Below are positions 20,674 through 28,525 of a DNA stretch of 64,000 nt, one piece after another; positions within the stretch are counted from its first letter, which is position 1, and each line of letters begins with the position of its first letter. Source of the stretch: Pseudomonas alcaliphila JAB1 (lineage in GTDB: Bacteria > Pseudomonadota > Gammaproteobacteria > Pseudomonadales > Pseudomonadaceae); contig NZ_CP016162.1 in NCBI RefSeq assembly GCF_001941865.1, positions 682,001-746,000 on the forward strand, in the 5' to 3' direction. The notes beneath the pieces are model-generated. The model did no database searches, was not told the origin of the DNA, and worked only from the letters and a program-made list of their open reading frames with translations. The position numbers and the translations under genes were made by a program.

Positions 20674-21279
20674 TCAGTTGCGTGACGGGAAGATACCTTC
20701 CAGGGCAATGACGAAGTTGGTGCCCAGGTAGGGGTTGCGCAAGGGGAGCGGTTGACTGCCGCCTGCGATGCCGACCGTGATGGTCGGTGCCTGAACGGTT
20801 ACGTTGCTGTTAAAGGGCGCGAGCGTAGTGTCCGCAGCCCCCGTGCAGTAAAGAGTACCTGCGCGACCAGCCGCGGCGATTGGTCCCAGTACGGTGCCAG
20901 TGCTGGGCGCTGCCTGGGTGGTGCCGGTGGTGGCGGCAGGTATGGCAACCTGCGCCGTGCCCGTCGGCGCGGAGGCAGTCGCGACGTGGGTGTGCATAGG
21001 CATCTGGTTGATGGTCATGGTGATGTTTTCCGAGCCCGCCACTTCCCCGATCGTGACCGGCGTCAGGCCTGGCCCGTTGCCTTGCCCAACCGGGCTACGC
21101 CCGGAGAAGTTCGGCAGCCCGAAGGTGGTCTGGCCATTGCCACCGTAGGTGGTGCCCAGCAGCGCGAACAGTGCCGAGTTCTGTTGGATGGCCATGATCT
21201 GTCCCTGGCAGGTCGCCCAGCCCCGGGGGGCGAAGTTGAAGCCCACCATACGGATCTCGCCCATGAATGGATCGCTCAT
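20674..21279 (-). CDS. Phage tail-collar domain (microcystin-dependent-protein-like) protein
   Basis: 201 residues. The N-terminal tail-collar fold (about 1-70) begins MSDPFMGEIRMVGFNFAPRG and continues WATCQGQIMAIQQNSALFALLG, then FGLPNFSGRSPVG, the typical signature of MdpB-like proteins. A central Ala/Thr/Gly-rich segment and a hydrophobic C-terminus PYLGTNFVIALEGIFPS follow. Proteins of this type are not confined to phages, and no other tail or capsid gene lies nearby. It stands directly before the giant adhesin gene and after the DUF6916-like gene. A surface-fibre or accessory role is inferred. Confidence 0.82.
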   Translation of the reverse strand: MSDPFMGEIRMVGFNFAPRGWATCQGQIMAIQQNSALFALLGTTYGGNGQTTFGLPNFSGRSPVGQGNGPGLTPVTIGEVAGSENITMTINQMPMHTHVATASAPTGTAQVAIPAATTGTTQAAPSTGTVLGPIAAAGRAGTLYCTGAADTTLAPFNSNVTVQAPTITVGIAGGSQPLPLRNPYLGTNFVIALEGIFPSRN

Positions 21280-21330
21280 TACCTATCTCTCCTTGATGCA
21301 GCCGCGCACGCGGCACTGGTGTTTATTGTT

Positions 21331-21660
21331 CTAGAGCAGGGGCTCGGCCGGCTTTGGCCGCTTTACATGGAACAGCGCCTGCAACAGATGCCGGTCGCCT
21401 TCCTCATCCGGGCCGATGGGGGTGAGCATCGCCTCCCATTCACCACCTTCCGGGCTGCGCAGCCGATAACAGTGTTGGGGCAGCTGGAGCCCCTCGGGCT
21501 GGGCAAAAATTGCACTGTAACAGTGGTAGCGGGCAGTCATCGCCACGCCTTCATAGGCCTCCACCAGGGTGATGGTCACACCTTCACCTTCGTCCCAGCA
21601 TAGCTGCCAGGGTTGCTGGAGGTGGCGCTCGAAGTCTTCGAGGCTGGGCACCTGGCTCAT
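21331..21660 (-). CDS. Small DUF6916-like protein
   Basis: 109 residues, with no signal peptide or membrane segment. It opens MSQVPSLEDFERHLQQPWQL and has the pattern YSAIFAQPEGLQLPQHCYRL, then HLLQALFHVKRP, resembling DUF6916 proteins that sit beside tail-collar proteins. The start overlaps the GNAT stop (ATGA), so the two are translationally coupled. Function is unknown. The family name is from memory of the neighbourhood and pattern and is the weakest part of the call. Confidence 0.6.
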   Translation of the reverse strand: MSQVPSLEDFERHLQQPWQLCWDEGEGVTITLVEAYEGVAMTARYHCYSAIFAQPEGLQLPQHCYRLRSPEGGEWEAMLTPIGPDEEGDRHLLQALFHVKRPKPAEPLL

Positions 21661-22154
21661 GCCGGTACCGCCAGAGCGGGCACGGCTTCGCGGTGCATCT
21701 GCAGGTAGATATGGTTGGAGCCGCTGGCCCTGAAGGCAAAACGCTCGTACAAGCGCTTGGCCGGATTAGTGGGTTCGACGAACAGGCGCATCGACTTCTC
21801 TGCGGCATCCGCTTCATCGACCAGTGCAGCCAGATAGCGGGTGCCGATTCCCTTGCCCCGCCATTCGGGGAGCAGCGAAATGTCGATGAGGTTGATCATG
21901 GTCGGGCCGCGGAAGATATAGAGGCGGCCGATAGCCAGGTCACCGTGGCAAATCAGGGAGAAGTCGGAGCCCTGATAATGCTCCTGGTAATAGCGGTGCT
22001 GGGCGTCGAACTGCTGTGCGAGAAAGGCATCAATGACGGGTTGATCCCAACCGCTGAGCGCCATTTCCTGAGCCCGGGTACTCGCATAAAGCCTGCGCAG
22101 GAAGTTTAGATCAGTCTCCTCGGCAGGCCGAAGATGCAATTCGTGGGAACGCAT
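21657..22154 (-). CDS. GNAT family N-acetyltransferase
   Basis: 165 residues, start preceded by AAAGGA. The acetyl-CoA-binding motif A reads LLPEWRGKGIGTRYLAALV (about residues 97-115), followed by the motif B-like FVEPTNPAKRLYERFAF. These are standard GNAT features, so an acetyl transfer to an amine is likely; the acceptor is unknown. Its position in the adhesin locus, coupled to the DUF6916-like gene, suggests modification of a locus product, but this is inference. Confidence 0.85.
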   Translation of the reverse strand: MRSHELHLRPAEETDLNFLRRLYASTRAQEMALSGWDQPVIDAFLAQQFDAQHRYYQEHYQGSDFSLICHGDLAIGRLYIFRGPTMINLIDISLLPEWRGKGIGTRYLAALVDEADAAEKSMRLFVEPTNPAKRLYERFAFRASGSNHIYLQMHREAVPALAVPA

Positions 22155-22301
22155 GGTGTGGGTGTCCTTTTTGCTTCCGTGCTACCGCGGCGTGAGCCGG
22201 AACCGGTTCGTTTTGTTTTGCCACTATGCGACTTACAGGTCGGAGGTTAGCTGAAGTCCGGGGTCAATCGCCACCATCCGGATAGACGGTAGACGTGTTA
22301 T

Positions 22302-23309
22302 TTAACTTCTGCTGGAACTTTCATGCTCTTGCTTTGTCATTCGCCATTGTTCAAGCGCTCTATAGGCTTTGCCCGCCCAGTACTCCACGGTTTCGCGGAG
22401 GCCCTCGTCGGCAGCTTCGCGTTTGCTCTGGCTGTCGGCAGTGAATGATTGCGACGGCTGTTTGGCATCGAAGCCGGCGGTCTCGCGCAGCCGTGGCAGA
22501 TGTGCGTCGTGCACGTCGAACAACGAGGCCAATCGACCCCAACAGGCATCGGGCAGCTCCTGATAGTTCACCGCTACCGCGCCATGCTGTTGGCAAAGCG
22601 CCAGCCCTTGCCGGAGGATCGCGCCGACCGTGCGGCTGGTGTACTCGGCGGGAGTCATGCGCAGCGCTTCTTCTGCAGGTAAATCCAGTGCGGATGATCC
22701 CAGTAACCCTGGCACGCGGTGCATGCCCGGTTGGCGTAGTTGGGAAACGACGATCTCCAGCGGGTCGCGATAGAGGAAAACACGCGGCACTTCGGGGTAA
22801 AGCGCCAGCAGCAAGGGGGCCTCGAACACGTTCCACGCATCGAGCTTGATGAACAGCCGTTGCTCGTTGCCTTGACGTCGTTGCCCGTAGGCGGATACCA
22901 GCGCCGCGAGCCAGGCGGGTTGATGAAGCGTCGCCTTGGGATCCAGCCGGTGCGCACGCAGCAGATTGTCCAACGGTGGTGGTTCGGAGAGCACGATGTT
23001 GTCATCCAGCGTCGCCAGCATCTGCGCCATCAGTGTCGAGCCGCAGCGCGAGGCGTGGAAGATCAGCGCTGTGGGCGGCAAACCAGGGCTCACGGCCTGC
23101 CAGTCCAGCAACGCCTGGAGGTCTGTCTCCCGGCGGAAGGCCTGATTGAAGGGCAGGCGCAACGCGTGATCGACATCGTCACGGAAGAAGGGCCGGGTCA
23201 GTCGTTGCTCGCCGAACCAGCACCAGTCCAGGCGCCATTCACCGTTCTGCAACCAGGCGCGGATCGGTAGCCAGCCGCTGAAGTCTTGCTCGGTATTCAC
23301 GCTCGCCAT
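22302..23309 (-). CDS. Sulfotransferase-like protein
   Basis: 335 residues from ATG 23309, preceded by GTGGAG. The 5'-phosphosulfate-binding loop is FHASRCGSTLMAQML (about residues 83-97), and the 3'-phosphate-binding region is VPRVFLYRDPLEIVVSQL (about 175-195). Both are hallmarks of P-loop sulfotransferases using PAPS. The substrate is unknown; tyrosine, glycan and lipid acceptors occur in the family. The start overlaps the end of the beta-hydroxylase gene by 13 bp, which suggests coupled expression. No PAPS synthesis gene is present nearby. Confidence 0.82.
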   Translation of the reverse strand: MASVNTEQDFSGWLPIRAWLQNGEWRLDWCWFGEQRLTRPFFRDDVDHALRLPFNQAFRRETDLQALLDWQAVSPGLPPTALIFHASRCGSTLMAQMLATLDDNIVLSEPPPLDNLLRAHRLDPKATLHQPAWLAALVSAYGQRRQGNEQRLFIKLDAWNVFEAPLLLALYPEVPRVFLYRDPLEIVVSQLRQPGMHRVPGLLGSSALDLPAEEALRMTPAEYTSRTVGAILRQGLALCQQHGAVAVNYQELPDACWGRLASLFDVHDAHLPRLRETAGFDAKQPSQSFTADSQSKREAADEGLRETVEYWAGKAYRALEQWRMTKQEHESSSRS

Positions 23310-24097
23310 TGTTCGCTCCACGCTTGCCTGCCACGGCGCATGGCAGCCTTTACCTCGGCTTCGGAAAAGGTCAGCCCCAACGCCGCAGCGAGGCGCACGG
23401 CCTCGGCCTGGAAGTCACGCGCGTCGCCCAGGGTGCGCAGGCGTGCGGCCAGAGCTGTGTCCTGCGCCACATGCTTGCGGAAGGCGGCAAAGGCCAGCTC
23501 TGCCCTCCCGGGCTGCAGTGCAGGCGTATCCGGCAGCCCGGCTGCTACCTGTTGCAGCAACCAGGCGTTGGGCTGGCAGTCCAGCACCAGATGCACGCGC
23601 GCGCCGGGCCCCGGGTTATCCACCCTGTGCGGCCTGGATAGGTCGATGAACCAGCATTCGCCCACCTGCATGGGCACTTGCAGGCTGTCGACGAGAAATT
23701 CCACGTCAGGGGGGCTGAGCAGTGGCATATGCAGGCGCAGGTCGCCACCGGGCTGGCCGAGGTCGGGGTCACAGTGTTCGTGAATGCGAGCGCCGGCCCC
23801 CAGGCGCAGGAGCCGCGCGCTGCGGATGCTGGTCTGGAACAGCGCGAGCACCTGGTGCCAGGCCTGTTCCTCCTGCCACCAGTCGGTAGGCACCGGTGCA
23901 CCTTGCCCTGGGGCAAGTGGCAGGAGGGCATCCTCCGGGGTGATCAGTGCGACGCCGCTCCACTCACCCTGGTAATAACCCGTATTGAAGTGATGCTGCC
24001 AGGCGTCGTCAGGAATCCGCCCGAGTGCCTCCAGCAGTGCGGGTAATCGAGGCGCCAGTGGCAATCGGGAGCAGCGTGGTAAGGCGTCCAGGCTCAT
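23297..24097 (-). CDS. Aspartyl/asparaginyl beta-hydroxylase-domain protein
   Basis: 266 residues. The double-stranded beta-helix core carries the iron motif HCDPD within GARIHEHCDPDLGQPGGDL (about residues 128-146) and a distal HRVDNPGPGARVHLVLD with the second histidine and the 2-oxoglutarate arginine. The fold hydroxylates Asp or Asn at the beta carbon using Fe(II), O2 and 2-oxoglutarate. The start lies 14 bp after the M50-HlyD stop, with AAGGA between them, so it belongs to the export operon. The adhesin's Asn/Asp-rich repeats are plausible substrates, but nothing in the sequence proves it. Confidence 0.85.
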   Translation of the reverse strand: MSLDALPRCSRLPLAPRLPALLEALGRIPDDAWQHHFNTGYYQGEWSGVALITPEDALLPLAPGQGAPVPTDWWQEEQAWHQVLALFQTSIRSARLLRLGAGARIHEHCDPDLGQPGGDLRLHMPLLSPPDVEFLVDSLQVPMQVGECWFIDLSRPHRVDNPGPGARVHLVLDCQPNAWLLQQVAAGLPDTPALQPGRAELAFAAFRKHVAQDTALAARLRTLGDARDFQAEAVRLAAALGLTFSEAEVKAAMRRGRQAWSEQWRA

Positions 24098-24111
24098 GTT
24101 GCATCCTTGTC

Positions 24112-26205
24112 TTAAAAACCACTTTCGCGCACGCCGAGCGCCGCGATCCGTCGCCAGGCCGCGCCGAGTAGCGACTGTCGCTCTCCGTCCAGTATCACCA
24201 CACCGCGCAAGGGGTGATCGGGATGGATGTCGTTATCCAATAGCGTCAGGCGTACGCCGTACTGTGCTTGCACCGGTTCCGCGCGGCGCTGTGCGTCACG
24301 GCGTATGGCGATGGGGCCGCGGTGATCCGAACTGAGCGCTTCCAGTTCCAGATAGGCGACGCCGGTGGCGTCCACTTCGTCCAGGCGCACTTTCACCGCC
24401 GGGCGGGCCGGGTCGTCAGCGATGAAGCGTCCTTCGCTGCCCGTTTCGATCCGCCAGAGATTTTCTTCGGCCAGATAGCCGCGCAGGCGTAGTCCCGGCT
24501 CGACGATGCGTGCAAGTGATTCGCCAGGGTGCAGCCAGCGATCCGCGCTCAGGTCGCGTTGCAGGTCGCGTACCACGCCAGCCTGCGCTGCGCGTAGCTG
24601 CAGGCGCTCACGCTGGGCGGCCAGGCCGCGGTACTCGGCTACTGCTTCGGCCAGGCGTTGTTCGAGGATGCCCGCATCGGCCGCCGTTTCGCTGCGTGCG
24701 GACTGGCGGCGCAGTTGCAGCTGAAGAATTTCGGTCTCGCGCCGGACGATGGCCTGGCGCGAGTCCAGATCGGGCGAATCCAGTTCCAGCAGCAGGTCAC
24801 CGGCCGCCACGCTCTGCCCGTCCTGCACGTGCACGGCTTTCAAGCGCGCGGCCACCGGCGCATGCAGGGCGCTGGTGCGTGAGGCTTCGAGCAGCGCAGG
24901 TATTTCCACCGAGCTGCGCCAGGGCACGATCAGCACCAGCAGTACCGCGCCAAGGCTCAGGCCGGTAATCAGCACCTTGCGTGAGTCGGCCTGTTCACGG
25001 CGTTGCCACCATTCGCCCAGCTCGCGCCAGATGGGCAGGCCAATGAACCACAGCAGCTCAACCACCATCAGGAAGATGCCGAGCACCTTGAAGAACAGGT
25101 GATAGACCGCCAGGGCGATGCCGAGGAACAGGATCGCGCGCCATATCCAGGAGCCGTAGCCCCAGATCAGCAGACGCCGGGTCATGCTGGGTGACCAGGG
25201 TTCCGGTGCCGGTTCGCCATAGCCGAACAGGGCTTCGCGCAGGCGCCAGCGACACAGGGCGAAGGCACGGTTCTGCAGGTTATCCACACCCCACAGATCG
25301 CTGATCAGGAAGTAGCCATCGAAGCGCATGAAGGGATTGAGGTTGATCACCAACGTGGTGATCCAGGTCGCGCTGGCCAGCATGAAGGCCGAGGTACGCA
25401 AGGGGCCGTCCGGCAGCAATGACCAGGCCAGCAATGCCAGCACCGCCAGCAGCAGCTCGGCGAACACGCCGCCTGCACCGATCAGCAGTCGCGAGCGCCG
25501 GTCGCGCACGCGCCAGGCGTCGCTGACATCGGTGTAGAACATCGGCAGCAACACCATGAAGGCCAGGCCCATGCTCTGTACCCGGCAGCCGGCGCGCTTG
25601 GCCATGAAGGCGTGGCCGAACTCATGACAGAGCTTGGCGAAGGTCAGCGCGATGGCGAAGGCCAATGCGCCACCGAGGCTGAACAGGTGGGGGAAGGTGG
25701 CGAGAAAGCGCTGCCAATCGCGCATCACCAGGAACAAGCCCAGTACAAAGACCAGCGGCAGGCCCCAGCGCAGCAGCCAGGGGCCGTGGCGTTCGAGCAC
25801 GGGCCAGGCGCGATTGAGGAAGGGATCGGGCCGCCACAGCGGAATGCGGAAGAACAGGTATTGATGCAGTACCCGTTTCCACGGGCTTTGGCGCTGAGCG
25901 GCGGCTTTCATCGCGTAGCTGGCACGCTGGTTTTCGTCCAGGGCGGCGATCAGGTCATGGCTGCTGAGAAAGCGCAGCATGTCCTCGAGTTCGGCCTGAC
26001 CCAAGGGCAGGCCAGGCTCGGCATTGGCGGCCGCCAATACGCGCTGCGGTTCGCCCAGTGTCCAGTGACGCAGCAGGCGCACGGCGGCGGCGCCGAGTTT
26101 GAAGTAGCGACCGCGTAGCGGGTCGGCCAGCGTCCATTGCGGGGCGCCGTCGAGGCCAGGCGCCGCCGGTGATAGCTGCAGATCGGGGCGCAGGGCAGGC
26201 AGCAT
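24112..26205 (-). CDS. PqqD-like / M50 site-2-protease / HlyD fusion membrane protein
   Basis: 697 residues. The N-terminal region (about 20-95) has a PqqD-like pattern (WTLADPLRGRYFKLGAAAVRLLRHW). A polytopic membrane part (about 145-440) follows, with the M50 zinc motif CHEFGH (His194, Glu195, His198) and the third-ligand motif NPFMRFDG (Asp296). The C-terminal half (about 450-697) is a HlyD-type adaptor with a lipoyl-like hairpin region around LHAPVAARLKAVHVQDGQSV. The metalloprotease site looks intact. The start overlaps the GAF-HlyD stop (ATGA). There is no Walker A anywhere in the protein. It probably takes the inner-membrane place of an ABC transporter in this locus, processing or passing the substrate; this is inference. 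Confidence 0.88.
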   Translation of the reverse strand: MLPALRPDLQLSPAAPGLDGAPQWTLADPLRGRYFKLGAAAVRLLRHWTLGEPQRVLAAANAEPGLPLGQAELEDMLRFLSSHDLIAALDENQRASYAMKAAAQRQSPWKRVLHQYLFFRIPLWRPDPFLNRAWPVLERHGPWLLRWGLPLVFVLGLFLVMRDWQRFLATFPHLFSLGGALAFAIALTFAKLCHEFGHAFMAKRAGCRVQSMGLAFMVLLPMFYTDVSDAWRVRDRRSRLLIGAGGVFAELLLAVLALLAWSLLPDGPLRTSAFMLASATWITTLVINLNPFMRFDGYFLISDLWGVDNLQNRAFALCRWRLREALFGYGEPAPEPWSPSMTRRLLIWGYGSWIWRAILFLGIALAVYHLFFKVLGIFLMVVELLWFIGLPIWRELGEWWQRREQADSRKVLITGLSLGAVLLVLIVPWRSSVEIPALLEASRTSALHAPVAARLKAVHVQDGQSVAAGDLLLELDSPDLDSRQAIVRRETEILQLQLRRQSARSETAADAGILEQRLAEAVAEYRGLAAQRERLQLRAAQAGVVRDLQRDLSADRWLHPGESLARIVEPGLRLRGYLAEENLWRIETGSEGRFIADDPARPAVKVRLDEVDATGVAYLELEALSSDHRGPIAIRRDAQRRAEPVQAQYGVRLTLLDNDIHPDHPLRGVVILDGERQSLLGAAWRRIAALGVRESGF

Positions 26206-27524
26206 CAGAAACCCAGGCTCTGGCGGGCCGCGGCCAGGGGCCGGCGCAGCAGGTAATAGGCCAGCGGCGCACGATCACCGAACAGCTTGGCGGTGCCACG
26301 CAGCCCTACACGCGGTGGGGTATCGACGAAGCGCGCATCCAGGCGGTAGGCCAATTGCCCGGCGGCGGTGGTCTGGGCTTCATAGGCGGAACGCTCCAAC
26401 TGGGCCTCATGGCGATTGAGTGGATCGCTGTCGAGAAACAGCGCTACTTCGGCGCCAGGCTGCAGGGCGATGGCGTCGCCCACCGGCAGCTCGATACGCA
26501 ATTCGGCCTGGCTCGGGTCGGCGATCTGCATCAGCCGTTCGCCGGTCTGCACGGGCTTGCCGGTCAGGCGTTCGGCGTCGGCGAAAACGGCGATGCCTGA
26601 ACGCTCGGCGCGTACTTCGCTGCGCGCCAGCAGTTGCCTGGCATAGTCGCGTTCGGCGCGCTTCTGTTCGACGCGTGCGGCCAGCAGGTCGAGGCGGGCG
26701 CTGGATTCGGCATCGGCGAAGGCGCGCTGGCTGTTGGCCTTGAGTTCGGCCTCGGCCACGCCCAGGGCGCGTTCGGCTACATCGGCCTGGGCCTTGAGGC
26801 TGGTGGCCTCGAAGCGCACCAGCAGGTCACCGGCGGCGACACTTTGATTGGGCTTGACCAGAAATTCGGCGATCACGCCATCCAGCGGCGCGGCGACCAC
26901 CCGGCCACCCAGCGGGACGACTTCGGCAGGTGCCAGTACCGACTGGCGTACCGGGATCAGTAGCAGGAGCGAGAGCGCCGCCGCGACGGCCAGCAACTTC
27001 TTGCGCGGCCAGCGCATGCGCCAGGGCTTGTGTGGTTGCAGCGCCAGCCAGGCGTGGGCGTAGGTATCGGCCAACTGCCTGAGCAATGATTGCTCCGCTT
27101 CGCTGAAGGGGGTGTCACGAGCCAGCCACAGGCCGCCGAAGGTTTCACCGCTGCGGCTTTTCAGCGGCAGCCAATAGGCATGCGGGGCGGACAGGTCGTT
27201 CATGTCGGCACGGGCCTGCTCGTCCAACTGGGCAGGGTCGACGCTGTGGCCCTCACCCAGTCGGCCGTGCTTGAGCAAGGCCGAGGTGGCGCGTTCGACG
27301 AAGGCCACGAACGGTGCATGCGCTTCCACCACGCTGATAGCGGTCAATGCCTGCACCTTGCCGGCGATCAGCAGGGCGGCGTGGCGGAAACCGAACAGTG
27401 CCTGGCCGTCATTGACCATGGCGAAGGCCAGTTGCTCGGTATTACCGGCCTTGCGCGCCTGTTGCTCGAGCCCGAGGAACAGGGCGAATACGCGTTCGGC
27501 CGTGCTGGGCAGCGGTGCGTTCAT
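26205..27524 (-). CDS. GAF-domain HlyD-family membrane fusion protein
   Basis: 439 residues. The cytoplasmic N-terminal part (about 1-165) looks like a GAF sensor (FAMVNDGQALFGFRHAALLI, YWLPLKSRSGETFGGLWLA). One membrane helix follows (about 175-192, LLAVAAALSLLLLIPV). The periplasmic HlyD part contains VVAAPLDGVIAEFLVKPNQS, a long coiled-coil hairpin (about 245-310) and a beta-barrel region. Such adaptors bridge an inner-membrane pump and TolC. A sensory GAF domain on the cytoplasmic side is unusual for an adaptor and suggests ligand-gated export. It is coupled by 4-bp overlaps to the genes on both sides. Confidence 0.85.
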   Translation of the reverse strand: MNAPLPSTAERVFALFLGLEQQARKAGNTEQLAFAMVNDGQALFGFRHAALLIAGKVQALTAISVVEAHAPFVAFVERATSALLKHGRLGEGHSVDPAQLDEQARADMNDLSAPHAYWLPLKSRSGETFGGLWLARDTPFSEAEQSLLRQLADTYAHAWLALQPHKPWRMRWPRKKLLAVAAALSLLLLIPVRQSVLAPAEVVPLGGRVVAAPLDGVIAEFLVKPNQSVAAGDLLVRFEATSLKAQADVAERALGVAEAELKANSQRAFADAESSARLDLLAARVEQKRAERDYARQLLARSEVRAERSGIAVFADAERLTGKPVQTGERLMQIADPSQAELRIELPVGDAIALQPGAEVALFLDSDPLNRHEAQLERSAYEAQTTAAGQLAYRLDARFVDTPPRVGLRGTAKLFGDRAPLAYYLLRRPLAAARQSLGF

Positions 27525-28303
27525 TCCGCCACCTGGAACTGGGCCGTGCCACTCATGCCAGCGAGCAGGCCCTTGGCATCGTCGGACAGGCTGCCGATCA
27601 GCAGAAGGGTTTGGCTGCCCTCATCGATACGCGCACCCAGGCGCTTGACCGTGGCCTTGAGCGGCTGGCCGGTTTCGTCGGGGGTGAAGTCGAAGGTTTG
27701 GCCCGGCTGCAGGCGGCTTAGCCAACTGGACGGCACCAGCAGATAAATTTCCAGCGTGCCGTTATCCACGACATCCAGCAGTGGGGTACCACTGGCCACG
27801 CTTTCGTGGGGTTGCGCGCGGCGCAGAACCACACGGCCATTGAAGGGAGCGACGACGCTGCAGCGCTTCACCTGTACCTGATACACCTGGGTTTCCGCCT
27901 GAGCCTGGGCCTGCCGAGCCTCGGCCAGCGCCACTTCGAAGCGGCCGACCGAATTGAGGGCGGCCAACTGCTTCTTGTGGTTCAGCTCTTCACGGGTGGC
28001 GCGAGTGGCGGCTTGGGCCGCATTGAGCTGGGCCTGGTAAGCGCTGCAGTCAAAGCGCACCAGAACGTCGCCCTTGTTGAAATCCTGGCCATCGCTGAAC
28101 GGCATTTCGATGATGCGGCCAGGCAGTTCGCTGGACAGTACCGCCTGGTTTTGCGCGCGCAACACGCCGCGCACCTGGCGCTCACCGGGTTGGGTGGCGG
28201 TGGGAGTCGGTGAATCGAGCAGCGGGTCGTCGGCCCAGAGTAGTGGGCTGAACGCCAAGAACAGCAGTCCAAGGAGGGTCGAAAGAGGGCTGTGGCGCGG
28301 CAT
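27521..28303 (-). CDS. Periplasmic HlyD/RND-type adaptor protein
   Basis: 260 residues, start preceded by AAGGAC. A cleavable signal ends around FSPLLWA. The lipoyl-like half motifs are AVLSSELPGRIIEMPFSDGQ and SVVAPFNGRVVLRRAQPHES, flanking a coiled-coil hairpin (about 95-150), then a short beta-barrel domain. It is shorter than AcrA-type adaptors and lacks a clear C-terminal membrane-proximal domain. As the first gene of the minus-strand locus it probably defines the operon promoter, divergent from the transglutaminase operon. Two further HlyD domains follow in the next two proteins, so the exporter would contain three kinds of adaptor. Confidence 0.85.
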   Translation of the reverse strand: MPRHSPLSTLLGLLFLAFSPLLWADDPLLDSPTPTATQPGERQVRGVLRAQNQAVLSSELPGRIIEMPFSDGQDFNKGDVLVRFDCSAYQAQLNAAQAATRATREELNHKKQLAALNSVGRFEVALAEARQAQAQAETQVYQVQVKRCSVVAPFNGRVVLRRAQPHESVASGTPLLDVVDNGTLEIYLLVPSSWLSRLQPGQTFDFTPDETGQPLKATVKRLGARIDEGSQTLLLIGSLSDDAKGLLAGMSGTAQFQVAE

Positions 28304-28472
28304 GGCATACGTCCTTGCATGAAGTCAGCGCAGTCTACGGCAGAAGTCGGGCCCGGCAAATTGGCCGTAACTGCGCATCCATATGGTGCATGATGTCGAC
28401 TCTGGTGCGCGCACGGCCTGCTTCTGGTGCGTGGGCTGTCTGGCCGGCCTAGCTGGCGCGTGGTCTGAGCCC

Positions 28473-28487
28473 TGGCATAAGTCTTGC
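28473..28487 (+). promoter_or_regulatory. Sigma54-like -24/-12 promoter before the transglutaminase operon
   Basis: TGGCATAAGTCTTGC has GG and GC separated by exactly 10 nt and differs from the TGGCAC-N5-TTGC consensus only at the last base of the -24 box. Transcription would start near 28499, upstream of the AGGAGG at 28515 and the GTG at 28526. The enhancer-binding activator is not identified. Confidence 0.45.
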
Positions 28488-28525
28488 GCTGCACTGAGTA
28501 TCGTCCAGGCTAGCAGGAGGCCGCC

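Noticed and set aside
20674..21279. Tail-collar gene considered as evidence for a prophage
   Set aside because: No capsid, terminase, integrase, lysis or other tail genes lie nearby, and the surrounding genes belong to an export locus.
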